NCBI GenBank assembly: GCA_903873965.1 | Contig: CAIQQO010000201.1 | Location: 18,957-82,956 of the forward strand | Origin: an uncultured bacterium | GTDB lineage: Bacteria > Chloroflexota > Anaerolineae > J036 > Brachytrichaceae | Direction of reading: 5' to 3' | DNA: 64,000 bases | In this document: positions 17,529 to 27,147 of the stretch, in pieces | Numbering within the stretch: position 1 is the stretch's first letter | Layout: every line of letters starts with the position of its first letter | Notes under the pieces: generated by a model | The model's input: only the letters and a program-made list of their open reading frames with translations | What the model was told of the DNA's origin: nothing | The model's database searches: none | Position numbers and translations under genes: made by a program

Positions 17529-19649
17529 TTACGCCAGCAACCGGACCAGAATAGGGTAGTCCTTGATCAATACACCGCGGATGTGTGCGCTGCCATGGAC
17601 GAACTCCATGTCTAGCTCCTGTTCCACGCCGTTGAGCGGGTCGTAGGCGATGGCCTGACGGCAGGGACCCGGCACAACCAGATCCGCCGGCACGCCGTTG
17701 CAGGTATCGGCTGCCCGACCCGGCTGCCACAATGCCACTACGCGTTCGCCCGGCCGTTCCAGCGCGAATTGCTCCAACTCGGCCGGACCTCCCTCTACCT
17801 GGAAGTCAAACACAGCCGGCTGGAGGTTCTCGAGGGCTGTGGCAAGATTTCGCAGCACGTAATAGGCCGCTTGCGGCTGCTGTGGTGAGATCGGATCGGC
17901 CGTGAAGGTGCGCCGCATCAAAGTCAGGTCCATGGCATAGTAGCTGTTGCCCCAGGTTTCGCAGAAAAAAGAGCCACAGGCCAGGGCTGTATGCTGCACC
18001 GAAAGACGCGCCACGTATTTCGCCTTCACCATTTCCGTGCAGACATAATCGCCCCACCAGTTGGGCGGGGTCGGTTCGGGATAGCTGGCGCCGTAACTCC
18101 ACTCCGAGGCGCAGAACTCACCGCGGAATCCCTGTGAAAGACACCAATTCTGGAAGCGGCGCACATCCGCTGTGTAACTGCGCACCGTGGGTTTGTCCGG
18201 ATCTGTCTGGTAAAACGGATGCCAGCCGATGATATCCACATCTGGTGCCAGTGCGCGAATGGCCGCCAGAAGCAGCGAGTCGCGCTCCTGTTGGATCAGC
18301 TCCTCCGGCGACCAGGTGCTCATGCCTGGGAAATACCCGGCAAAAGATCCCAACATGACTTTTGCCTGCGGACATTCCCGGCGCAGGATCGGGATCGTGA
18401 CTCGCGCGATTGCCAGGTATTGTTCGAGACTTGGCTGAGCGCCCCAGTACACGCCGATGTTCCACTCGTTCCAGATCTCGAATACTTTGATGCGGTCGCG
18501 GTACTTTCGAGCCATGAAGCGCACATAGCGGGCCCAGGCCTTGAGCGCGGCAGGTGTAACCGGCGGTTGGGGGTTCTCGTAATACCATTCCCACAACTGG
18601 GGAAGTTTGCGGGCCGGATCAGGGTTGGAGTAGAGCCGATTGCCAAATCCCAGCGCTAATATGATGTCGACGCCGTGATCCACCATGTAGTCGATGGCAG
18701 CGTCGGCTTCCGCATCCACAGCCAGCTTGCCCTTTTCCTTTTCCACCCAGTGCCAGTTTACCGGGTCGTCGTGGTAGCCGATGCGGATCCATTTGATTCC
18801 CAGGTCGGTGGCTAATGGCCACAACCAATGGTGTTCTTCCCGAGTTTGTCCCAGGGAATGCTGGGTGGAACTGACGGTAACGCCCGCTCCGCGGGTTGCC
18901 AGAGCCACGTTGCGTCCGGCAGTATCCAGCACCTCGATTTCAGCAATCGAAAAAGAATACAGCCAGTTTTCCACGCGCCGCAGTCCCCGCCCGATGACCC
19001 AGATCTGTTTGGCGGGCCTTGCAGCAAACTCGCAAATCAAATCACGTTTTTCGGGGGTATCACCGCTTGGCCCGTCGAACACGGTTTCCCATGTGCGCGC
19101 ATCCCGGCTGATGCGGATGGTGAGTTCCGCGGGCATAGCCATGCCGACCTCAACCGCGCCAGTATCCAACGGCATGCTGGACATGTCTGTGGACCGGGCT
19201 GCGCCGGGGACTCGCTTGCGCAGGATGATGCGGCACAGGTCGCGTTCAACTGGCAGGTCCAGCCGGATCCAAATCGGCTCGACGTCCGGCTGCGGTAGCG
19301 ATTTACTCGACCAACAGGTGGTCGGGTCACCGTCAATTAAGTGAATGCACTCCAGGGGCAGGTAATCGTTGGCCACTGTGCGCGGCATACGCGGAGAAGT
19401 GCCGCCCAAACGGTTGAAAACGACCTCTCCGCTTGATTTCACAGGCTGTTTGATGAAAGGTCGCAGATTCCCGACCTGAAGCCGTGTCTCGTCAGCCAGA
19501 TCGGGCGCTCCGGCCAGGATATGGGTGTATCCATAGGTTCGAATCGGCACGCCTTCGCACACGGCCCGAGTTGCGGGTTCGTCAAAAGGAGAAAGGCGGT
19601 TGGTTTGGCGCTGCCGGGTTGTCTTCTTAATCTGCATTGTAATCTCCAT
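17529..19649 (-). CDS. Glycoside hydrolase-like protein (F5/8C-like region plus TIM barrel, GH39-like)
   Basis: IRLDLPVERDLCRIILRKRVPG...; TIM-barrel motifs KWIRIGYHDDPVNWHWVEKEKG, IKVFEIWNEWNIGVYWG, DIIGWHPFYQTDPDKP. Confidence 0.7.
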   Translation of the reverse strand: MEITMQIKKTTRQRQTNRLSPFDEPATRAVCEGVPIRTYGYTHILAGAPDLADETRLQVGNLRPFIKQPVKSSGEVVFNRLGGTSPRMPRTVANDYLPLECIHLIDGDPTTCWSSKSLPQPDVEPIWIRLDLPVERDLCRIILRKRVPGAARSTDMSSMPLDTGAVEVGMAMPAELTIRISRDARTWETVFDGPSGDTPEKRDLICEFAARPAKQIWVIGRGLRRVENWLYSFSIAEIEVLDTAGRNVALATRGAGVTVSSTQHSLGQTREEHHWLWPLATDLGIKWIRIGYHDDPVNWHWVEKEKGKLAVDAEADAAIDYMVDHGVDIILALGFGNRLYSNPDPARKLPQLWEWYYENPQPPVTPAALKAWARYVRFMARKYRDRIKVFEIWNEWNIGVYWGAQPSLEQYLAIARVTIPILRRECPQAKVMLGSFAGYFPGMSTWSPEELIQQERDSLLLAAIRALAPDVDIIGWHPFYQTDPDKPTVRSYTADVRRFQNWCLSQGFRGEFCASEWSYGASYPEPTPPNWWGDYVCTEMVKAKYVARLSVQHTALACGSFFCETWGNSYYAMDLTLMRRTFTADPISPQQPQAAYYVLRNLATALENLQPAVFDFQVEGGPAELEQFALERPGERVVALWQPGRAADTCNGVPADLVVPGPCRQAIAYDPLNGVEQELDMEFVHGSAHIRGVLIKDYPILVRLLA

Positions 19650-19752
19650 TGGCGGTCAGCCGAGACGCGGGCCACCGACGCCAGTGGAACGGTTTTATCA
19701 ACCCGCACCGGCATAGGGTTAAGGTCTGTTTCGGTTTCATATCGGATCACCT

Positions 19753-20691
19753 CTACGGACGCTGAAAACGTGGACGGTCGCGCAGGAACTCCAGGCCGGG
19801 GCGCAGTTGACCGCTACGAGTAAACCAGGCATGAAAGCCCTGCCCGTCAATGCCATTGCCATCGTAACGATCGCGGCGGGTGGAAATGGCCCGGCCTTCG
19901 CGCATGCCCCATCCCATCCAGCCGTAGCCTGCGTCTTCCATCATGGCGATAGTCCAGCGGGCGCAATCGGCCCGCTTCTTGTCATCGAGACAGCCGGGAA
20001 TCGTCTCATTGGACAGCATCGGCTTGTTATGTCGTTTTTGAACGGTAGCACACACAGCCAGCATCTGGCGCAGTTCCTCAGGTGTCCGGCCGTAAGGATG
20101 GCAACACAACACATCGCACAGCGGGGCAAAAATGTCCATATTGTCTCCGCTCTGGTGTGTGCCAATGGTGATTGACTGCTGTGCACCGGTTCGACGAACT
20201 GTGTCGGCAACCTGGTTGAGCCAGTGCAGCTCGCGGGCTGCCATGGGATCGTCCAGTCGGCATGTTGCCGGCTCGTTGCACAGATCCCAGGTGAGGATGC
20301 GCTGATCTGCAATCAAAGGTTCCACCAGGGTTCGCACATATTCAAGCCGCGGTTCGATATGGCGACACAAATCCTCGTTGTACGTCCCCCCATAATCGTA
20401 ATCCAAGTCATGCCAGCGATTGAACAGGCACGGTATGACCAGGAGATCGAGTTCGCCCAGGGCGGTGACCGCATCCATAAACGCGGCCTGGACGCGGTCG
20501 GGGTCAGCCATCCAGGCGGTAAACTCAATCCACAAGCGAATGCAATTGGCTTGGGCGTGTGTGGCCAGAGTCGCTTCCTCACGGAAGCGGCTGCCGTCGT
20601 AGTCCCACCATGCCTGTTCAATACGGGCGCCCCATGAGGGGATCATGTTGAATCCGCGCAGCCAGCGGTAGTCGGCGTAACGATGGATCAT
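19753..20691 (-). CDS. Cellulase-like glycoside hydrolase (GH5-type fold)
   Basis: RYADYRWLRGFNMIPSWGA, ILTWDLCNEP (acid/base NEP), SITIGTHQSG, PMLSNETIPGC. Confidence 0.72.
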   Translation of the reverse strand: MIHRYADYRWLRGFNMIPSWGARIEQAWWDYDGSRFREEATLATHAQANCIRLWIEFTAWMADPDRVQAAFMDAVTALGELDLLVIPCLFNRWHDLDYDYGGTYNEDLCRHIEPRLEYVRTLVEPLIADQRILTWDLCNEPATCRLDDPMAARELHWLNQVADTVRRTGAQQSITIGTHQSGDNMDIFAPLCDVLCCHPYGRTPEELRQMLAVCATVQKRHNKPMLSNETIPGCLDDKKRADCARWTIAMMEDAGYGWMGWGMREGRAISTRRDRYDGNGIDGQGFHAWFTRSGQLRPGLEFLRDRPRFQRP

Positions 20692-20810
20692 AAAGAACCT
20701 CCAGAGATGATTCCCCATTCTAGTAGCTATTTAACACTTCATGTCCTGCCAATTAAATTACCGGTAGACATGGAAGAGTCCTTGGGCCAACTGCCGCAAA
20801 GTCACTATGC

Positions 20811-20856
20811 CGAAAAACAAAAAAAACGGCAAAGTGACTCGTGTTCACTCTGCCGT
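20811..20856 (-). terminator. Rho-independent terminator downstream of tRNA-Lys
   Basis: Minus strand: ACGGCAGAGTGA acacgag TCACTTTGCCGT TTTTTTTGTTTTT. Confidence 0.85.
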
Positions 20857-20870
20857 AATCGGGCGTTTCA

Positions 20871-20943
20871 TGAGCCGTGAGGGATTCGAACCCCCGACAC
20901 AGGGATTAAAAGTCCCCTGCTCTACCAACTGAGCTAACGGCCC
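20871..20943 (-). tRNA. tRNA-Lys (anticodon UUU)
   Basis: Minus strand GGGCCGTTAGCTCAGTTGGTAGAGCAGGGGACTTTTAATCCCTGTGTCGGGGGTTCGAATCCCTCACGGCTCA; cloverleaf folds, anticodon loop CTTTTAA. Confidence 0.95.
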
Positions 20944-20988
20944 AACTTCTTGTATTTTACCCTGATTTGCATTGCGCGCAAGGGATAG

Positions 20989-21015
20989 GAAGTCAGAAAT
21001 CAGACTTCTGACTTC
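20989..21015. repeat. Inverted repeat, 10-bp arms
   Basis: GAAGTCAGAA atcagac TTCTGACTTC. Confidence 0.75.
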
Positions 21016-21030
21016 TTTTCCCCGCTTATG

Positions 21031-22881
21031 CTACTGAGCTGCCTTCAGACCGAGCACCATCAGTGGGAATGTCCAATGCCAGAACGCACCGTTGATGTAC
21101 GGGTTATCCTGCGTTGGCCAGTTGGTCCAGTACGTGGTGTTGTAGGCAATGCGATGCAGGAACTGATTGGTTGGAATCTCAACCATATCGGTCCACCAGA
21201 TCGTCATGGCTTTGTTGAACAGGTCAGCGATGCCGGGATCGCCCATCGGCAGCACCGCGATGCCGTCAACCAGTTTATCGTACTCGGGGTTCTTGTAGCG
21301 CCCAAACGAAGCCCCGCTTGAGGCCGTGCCCAGTGGCCGCGAGTTCTTGCTGTGATACAGGTACAAAGTCGCAAACGGATCGATGACGCTACCACCATGC
21401 CCGAACATGTACATGCCCGGTTTGCCGTCGACCATGTTCTGATAGGCATCGTTGCCGAAGTTGATGGAAGCTTCAAAGCCGCCTTTGCGCAGCATTTCCA
21501 CCAGCACGGGCACGATGTCCGTGTGGATGAACTCGAAACCGTTGATCGTCGCATTGACGCGCTTGCTGTCTTTAACCCAGAACCCGTCTGCATCCTTCGC
21601 GAAGCCGGCTTTCGTCATCTTCTCGGCCGTCTTGGCCAGGTCGAATGTGCGCACACCCAGTTTGTCAGAGATGGCCTTCGCGCCATCGGTGAGTCGCTTG
21701 AGCGCCGGATATTCAGGGAAGGGGTGGATCGTGGCAATCTTGGCGCCGAAGTACACCACCTTATCGATGGTGTCGCGGTCGATGGCGTAGTTCATCGCCC
21801 AGCGCACGTCGGGATTGCTGTACGGTTCCTGCAAGGTGTTGACATACAACGAGTTTGGCCACCAGTCCAGGTTCCCGAGTGGCTGTTCCTTGCCAGTATG
21901 CGTCGTGATCTTCGGGTTCTGCTTGACGACGTTGGCAATGGTTGCCGGCGCGGAGCCGAACATCGAATCAGTTTCGTTGTTGACGACGCGTTGCGCGGCG
22001 TTGGTCTCGTTCACCAAGGGCACATAGATGACGCGCTGAATATCAGGCATCTTCTGGAACCCGGTTGTGAAGCCCCACCAATCCTTGCGGATATCGAAAA
22101 CATACTGCTCAGCAACCTGCTTCACGTTAAACATACCGCTGTGTGGGAAGCTATCGCCGCCCTTAACACTGGTGATGTCTTCGCCATCCTTAAAAGCATG
22201 CATCGGGTAGACAGGAATGCCCGTGTCGAATTTCAAACTCAGATACTCGAATTTGAACCGAGGCTGTGGCTTATTGAAGGTGACGATCACGGTCATGTCG
22301 TCGGGCGCATCGACACTCTTAACGTTGTCGACAAATGGCCCGTGATATCCCAGCTTCTCGTTCTTGACATTGGTATCGATGGTGAATTTCGCATCGGCTG
22401 ATGTGATGGGTTTGCCATCGTTCCACATCGTTCCTTTGCGCATCTTGATCGTTAGAACGGTGTAGTCTTTGTTGTACTCACTGCTCTCGGCCAGCCAAGG
22501 TAATTCCTTTTCGGCGAAGACAGAATAGTAAAACAGTGGGTCCCACAATAGCGCCATGCCTTCCTGATGGTTCATGCCGCCTTCTGGGTTGGTCAGGCCC
22601 ATGGAAGCGAACTTGCCGGCGCCGCCGCCGAAGTTCACGATCAGGGTGCGGTTACGGGGAACATCACCATTGGCTGCCGGCGCCGTTGTTGCTGCGGCTT
22701 CGGGTGCTTTGGTGGCTTCCGGGGCAGCAGTGGCTTTGGGTGCTGTCGTCGCAGCGGGGGCGGTAGTGGCTACCGGTGCGGCAGTTGGTGTTGCGGCGGC
22801 ACCGCATGCGGCCGCTAGGGTGCCTGCACCGACGATTACCGACAATTGAAGTAACTCTCTACGCGATATCTTGCCTTTCAT
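21031..22881 (-). CDS. ABC transporter substrate-binding lipoprotein, peptide/solute-binding family 5
   Basis: SRRELLQLSVIVGAGTLAAACGA lipobox; SBP_bac_5-like YTVLTIKMRKGTMWNDGKPITSADAKFTIDT...DVRWAMNYAIDRDTI. Confidence 0.9.
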   Translation of the reverse strand: MKGKISRRELLQLSVIVGAGTLAAACGAAATPTAAPVATTAPAATTAPKATAAPEATKAPEAAATTAPAANGDVPRNRTLIVNFGGGAGKFASMGLTNPEGGMNHQEGMALLWDPLFYYSVFAEKELPWLAESSEYNKDYTVLTIKMRKGTMWNDGKPITSADAKFTIDTNVKNEKLGYHGPFVDNVKSVDAPDDMTVIVTFNKPQPRFKFEYLSLKFDTGIPVYPMHAFKDGEDITSVKGGDSFPHSGMFNVKQVAEQYVFDIRKDWWGFTTGFQKMPDIQRVIYVPLVNETNAAQRVVNNETDSMFGSAPATIANVVKQNPKITTHTGKEQPLGNLDWWPNSLYVNTLQEPYSNPDVRWAMNYAIDRDTIDKVVYFGAKIATIHPFPEYPALKRLTDGAKAISDKLGVRTFDLAKTAEKMTKAGFAKDADGFWVKDSKRVNATINGFEFIHTDIVPVLVEMLRKGGFEASINFGNDAYQNMVDGKPGMYMFGHGGSVIDPFATLYLYHSKNSRPLGTASSGASFGRYKNPEYDKLVDGIAVLPMGDPGIADLFNKAMTIWWTDMVEIPTNQFLHRIAYNTTYWTNWPTQDNPYINGAFWHWTFPLMVLGLKAAQ

Positions 22882-23169
22882 CTCTCATACTCCCACGAAA
22901 CAGTTGTAGACGGAATAGGGTTCCGGTTGAATCGCAAGGCTGTAGTGAAGCAGTAATGCCACGACTTGTAGTGACGATGCTTGAGTTGACCTCCTTAGTA
23001 TCTGGCAATAGCATCAAGGCTTATTGTCGTCAACCTCGGTGCCGGATTGGTCTCCAAGCTTTATGGCTCGCATGGAGATTTCGCAAGTCTACAACATAAT
23101 TCAAAATATGAGAATACCTGATTCAGGTGATTTTCAGAGAAAATCACACTTCTGTAGGTCGAGAACTTA

Positions 23170-23910
23170 TCATGCCTGGGACAGACCTCTTGTTCGCATT
23201 GTCAACTCGGACAAAGAAGTGCGTTGCCTGCCTCGTTCATCAAAGTTCGAGGGATGCAACCATTGCACAAAAACATCCTGTAACGCCGGCCACTCGCTGT
23301 CGATGATCGAAAACCACGCGGTGTCGCGGCTGCGGCCTTTATAGATGACGGCTTGACGGAAGGTGCCTTCGTAAACGAATCCATATCGCACTGCAGCCGA
23401 ACGAGAGGGAGCGTTGAGCGCGTCGCATTTCCACTCGCACCGGCGATATCCCAGCTCAAACGCAGCATTGATCAGCAGGTAAATGGCCTCTGTTGCAGCC
23501 GGCGTACGCTGTAGTGCGGGTGAAAAGGCAAGGTGACCAACTTCGATCACGCCGTTGGCGGGGTCTATGCGCATCAAACTGGCCACGCCAACGGCTTTCT
23601 GGTTCGCCTTATCGATGATGGCAAAAAAGAGGGGATCATCGTTTTGTGCTGAACGTGCTACCCAGCCTGTGTATTCATCCTCTGAGGTGAATGGCCCATA
23701 GAAGAGGTATGTCCACATACCCCCGGGATCAGCGCTGTTTGCGGCGTACAAGTCCGTGGCATGCCGCGCGGCGTCAAGCGGTTCCACGGCGCAGGTTCGG
23801 CCTTCAATTCGTACTCGCGCCGGGCGTGCTCGCGGCGTCCAGCCCGGCACATCCGGTCCAATGGGTTGACCGTCTGTGTTTAATCGTTGAGTCTTTGCAG
23901 GTGTTGACAT
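23170..23910 (-). CDS. GNAT family N-acetyltransferase (RimJ/RimL-like)
   Basis: AVGVASLMRIDPANGVIEVGHLAFSPALQRTPAATEAIYLLINAAFELGYRRCEWKCDALNAPSRSAAVRYGFVYEGTFRQA; start MSTPAK preferred. Confidence 0.9.
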   Translation of the reverse strand: MSTPAKTQRLNTDGQPIGPDVPGWTPRARPARVRIEGRTCAVEPLDAARHATDLYAANSADPGGMWTYLFYGPFTSEDEYTGWVARSAQNDDPLFFAIIDKANQKAVGVASLMRIDPANGVIEVGHLAFSPALQRTPAATEAIYLLINAAFELGYRRCEWKCDALNAPSRSAAVRYGFVYEGTFRQAVIYKGRSRDTAWFSIIDSEWPALQDVFVQWLHPSNFDERGRQRTSLSELTMRTRGLSQA

Positions 23911-23978
23911 GGCACGATTATCACCGAGTGTAGTCAACCTGTCTGGTGGTGTGATAATCTGCATACACAACCCGATTT

Positions 23979-25028
23979 ATGCTGAATTTACTGATCCGCC
24001 TGTTTCTTTGTCTTCTTGGCGTCGCCATCGTCGCCGGCACGCTGCTGTCTGCTGTGCGCACTTTCATCCTGCCGCGCAGCGCCAATGACCAATTGACCCG
24101 CCTCGTTTTCCTCGTTTCGCGCAAGTTATTCAACATCGCTTTACGCAGGGCCGACACCTACAATCAGCGTGACGGGATCATGGCGCTCTATGCCCCGATC
24201 ACGCTGCTCGCGCTGCCGCCTGCCTGGCTGGCCTGTGTCATGGTCGGGTACACACTGATCTATCGTGCTACTGGCATTGAGAGTTTTCACGACGCCTTCC
24301 TGATCAGCGGCGCGTCATTATTGACGTTCGGCGCTTCCTTGAGTGCAATACCCTTGGCCATCATGTCATTCACCGAAGGCACAATTGGGCTGATTCTCGT
24401 GGCTGTCTTGATTTCCTACCTGCCGACGATGTATTCAGCATTCTCGCGGCGTGAGGCTGTTGTGAACATGCTTGAAGTGCGCGCTGGGTCACCGCCATCA
24501 GCGGTTGAGATGCTGGTGCGTTTCTACCGCATCCGGGGTATCGATGCGATGCACGAAGTCTGGGAAACCTGGGAAGCGTGGTTTGCCGAAATTGAAGAGA
24601 CGCACACTTCACTCGCTGCGCTGGCGTTCTTTCGTTCCCCCAAGCCCGATCGTTCATGGATTACGGCCGCGGGCACGGTACTTGACGCGGCGGCGCTACT
24701 GGATTCCACCATCGATCGTCCGCGAGATCCAGCCAGTAACCTGTGCATTCGCGCCGGGTATCTGGCGTTACGGGCCATCGGCGACTTCTTTCGCATCGAG
24801 TATAGCCTGACGCCAAAGGTTGACGATCCCATCAGCATCACGCGCGAGGAATATGATGGCGCCTATGATCGACTGGTGACCGAAGGCCTGCCGGTGAAAC
24901 CTGACCGTGAAGCCGCATGGCTGGCCTACAAGGGCTGGCGCGTGAACTATGACACTGTCCTGCTGTCATTGTGCACGATGCTGATGGCACCTTACGCGCC
25001 GTGGTCGTCTGATCGGTCGTTGCGCTAA
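23979..25028 (+). CDS. Membrane protein, putative ion-channel-like fold
   Basis: N-terminal TM helices and pore-loop-like SFHDAFLISGASLLTFGAS followed by a TM helix and soluble C-term. Confidence 0.6.
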   Translation: MLNLLIRLFLCLLGVAIVAGTLLSAVRTFILPRSANDQLTRLVFLVSRKLFNIALRRADTYNQRDGIMALYAPITLLALPPAWLACVMVGYTLIYRATGIESFHDAFLISGASLLTFGASLSAIPLAIMSFTEGTIGLILVAVLISYLPTMYSAFSRREAVVNMLEVRAGSPPSAVEMLVRFYRIRGIDAMHEVWETWEAWFAEIEETHTSLAALAFFRSPKPDRSWITAAGTVLDAAALLDSTIDRPRDPASNLCIRAGYLALRAIGDFFRIEYSLTPKVDDPISITREEYDGAYDRLVTEGLPVKPDREAAWLAYKGWRVNYDTVLLSLCTMLMAPYAPWSSDRSLR

Positions 25029-25042
25029 ATTGGGTTGATGAG

Positions 25043-25059
25043 TTGCATGACATGCAACG
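25043..25059. promoter_or_regulatory. 17-bp palindrome in intergenic region, possible operator
   Basis: GTTGCATG A CATGCAAC. Confidence 0.5.
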
Positions 25060-25106
25060 GCGTCAAAAAATGACATAATAATTGGTGGTTGTAACTATTA
25101 CAGTAA

Positions 25107-27101
25107 ATGACTATCATGAATACGCTTAAAACGCGAACTAAGTTTTCATTTATCGTACTCGTCATGACAATCGCGGGTACTGTAGTGTGGTCTTTCCTTC
25201 TGGCGTTAGATCTCATACCCGGGTTACGTGGAACTAACGACTGGAGCTACATGTTCGAAGGGACGCGGGAGCCACTACGACTGCTGCCCTTCACAATAGG
25301 TTCTTTAGGATATCTCGGTGTTGGGGCATGGCTGATGAATCGAAAGCATCCAGCTGGGCTGCTAATCTGGTCTGTTACAGGCACAGTTGGGTTGACGCTG
25401 GCTGGCATATACATCAAAGAATCCCCGTTCTTTAAGTTGTTTGGGCTGACAGTCGCTCCTGATGGCACGGGTTGGCACATAGCAGCAGCTGCCATTGTCG
25501 ATCTGGGCAAGACATTGCGTGATTGGCCAGCCTACATGGTCTATGCTTATAAGTATTCATACCATCTGTTTATATCACCACCCGGTGCGGTTGTTTTTTA
25601 TTACGGACTCATTCAGCTACTGCAAGGATTGCCTGGAATTGCACACCTGATGTCAGAGCCATTGCGCCAGATTATGTGTCAGAATTTCACTATCGCTGAA
25701 TATTCTGATGCTCAACTTGCTGCTGCATGGGCAGGTATCTTAATGCCTCTTTGGAGCGGGTTGACAGTGCTGCCTTTATATTCGCTCGGGAAACGGCTTA
25801 TTGGCCAACGCGCTGCACGATGGAGCGTGTTATGGTGGCCACTAATCCCGAGTGTGATTATGTTTACCGGCACATTGAATACATTCTTTCCATTCCCGAC
25901 CGTTTGCCTGGTGTTGTTACTACTTGAGGGGTTAGCGCTTGGCAAGTGGTGGCTGGTTGTGCTTGCAGGAATCCTAGCATCTGTGATGACCTTCGTAAAT
26001 TTCGTTTTCTTCCCGTTGATATTTCTTGCTGGCATGCTTGTGTTACTTCATTACTTTGCCCGTACTAGCTTGTACAAGGCATCTGCAGAGGTGTTTGCTC
26101 CGAAGCGAGCTCCGTGGTTATGGCCATTCAACATTGGGATGCTCTTTGGTATAGGCCTCCTGTCAGTGTGGGTAGTCTATGACGCCTTCTTCGGCGTAAC
26201 CTTTTTCGATATTCTGCGTACATCTGCAGCATCGCACTTGGTACTAGATCGCCCATATTTCGCGTGGTTATTCCTGCATCTATACGACTATTTCATGTTT
26301 ACGGGCTGGCCATTAGTTGTCGTAGCAGCGTTGAGTGTAATTGCAGTTTTACGCACTTACTTTCGACATAAGAGACTTGATAATGCCGGTGTCCTTTTGA
26401 TATCGGTCTTCGTTACACTGATAACCCTTGATTTATCGGGTACGCTGCGCGGCGAAACTGGGCGCCTTCTCGTGTTCTTTACACCATTTTTCTTGTGCGG
26501 TGCAGGATGGATTGCTGAATCGAGCTCTCTAGAAGGTAACACGCATGCTGTATGGCTGTTGACGGTCGCGCAGGTGTTTGTAGTTGGCGTAATGCTTTCA
26601 TCATTGCATGTCATGGGGTTGGTGTGGAATACGCCATCTCCTATTGCACCGCCATTGCAAAATGCAGAGTCGCCACTGCAATCGATACCAAGTGGGGCTA
26701 CATTCGATCATGCGCTGCGCCTGATAGGGTTTTCTGGTGTTATTCAATCCGTCATGGATGCGAGGCCTATTAGTCCAACCCTCGACTTGTGGTTGGAATG
26801 GCAAGCAACGGGTCGCGTCAACTATCCGTATTGGTTATCACTTCTTCCGGTAGCGCCAGACGGCACAGTTGGCCAATCGACCCTACATCAGCCGTTTGAG
26901 AATCGGTTTCCAACGACTTGTTGGGCACCAAGTACTGGCGTGATCCGTGAGCATGTCAAGATCATCGTGCCCGCATCGTTTAAAGATGGAGCCTATTGGG
27001 TCAGTCTGGCATTAATGGATCGCTCTGGAAATCGCACAGAAGTGTTGATGCCTGATGGTTCCAGGGACGACCAGACTGGGCTAGGCCCATTTGTCAGATG
27101 A
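25107..27101 (+). CDS. Multi-TM membrane protein with C-terminal soluble domain (paralog A)
   Basis: Many TM segments; clear similarity along the length to 29700..31685. Confidence 0.75.
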   Translation: MTIMNTLKTRTKFSFIVLVMTIAGTVVWSFLLALDLIPGLRGTNDWSYMFEGTREPLRLLPFTIGSLGYLGVGAWLMNRKHPAGLLIWSVTGTVGLTLAGIYIKESPFFKLFGLTVAPDGTGWHIAAAAIVDLGKTLRDWPAYMVYAYKYSYHLFISPPGAVVFYYGLIQLLQGLPGIAHLMSEPLRQIMCQNFTIAEYSDAQLAAAWAGILMPLWSGLTVLPLYSLGKRLIGQRAARWSVLWWPLIPSVIMFTGTLNTFFPFPTVCLVLLLLEGLALGKWWLVVLAGILASVMTFVNFVFFPLIFLAGMLVLLHYFARTSLYKASAEVFAPKRAPWLWPFNIGMLFGIGLLSVWVVYDAFFGVTFFDILRTSAASHLVLDRPYFAWLFLHLYDYFMFTGWPLVVVAALSVIAVLRTYFRHKRLDNAGVLLISVFVTLITLDLSGTLRGETGRLLVFFTPFFLCGAGWIAESSSLEGNTHAVWLLTVAQVFVVGVMLSSLHVMGLVWNTPSPIAPPLQNAESPLQSIPSGATFDHALRLIGFSGVIQSVMDARPISPTLDLWLEWQATGRVNYPYWLSLLPVAPDGTVGQSTLHQPFENRFPTTCWAPSTGVIREHVKIIVPASFKDGAYWVSLALMDRSGNRTEVLMPDGSRDDQTGLGPFVR

Positions 27102-27147
27102 ATCACTCCACAGGCGTTAGTGCATTCGCGTACAATTTGCCAAACCT

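Noticed and set aside
21352-22401. 349-aa plus-strand ORF opposite the substrate-binding protein
   Set aside because: Shadow ORF from GC-rich codon structure; no domain, no supporting start signal.
23127-23147. GTGATTTT cagag AAAATCAC inverted repeat as terminator of the GNAT gene
   Set aside because: AT-rich, weak stem and no U-tract in the minus direction; function unclear.
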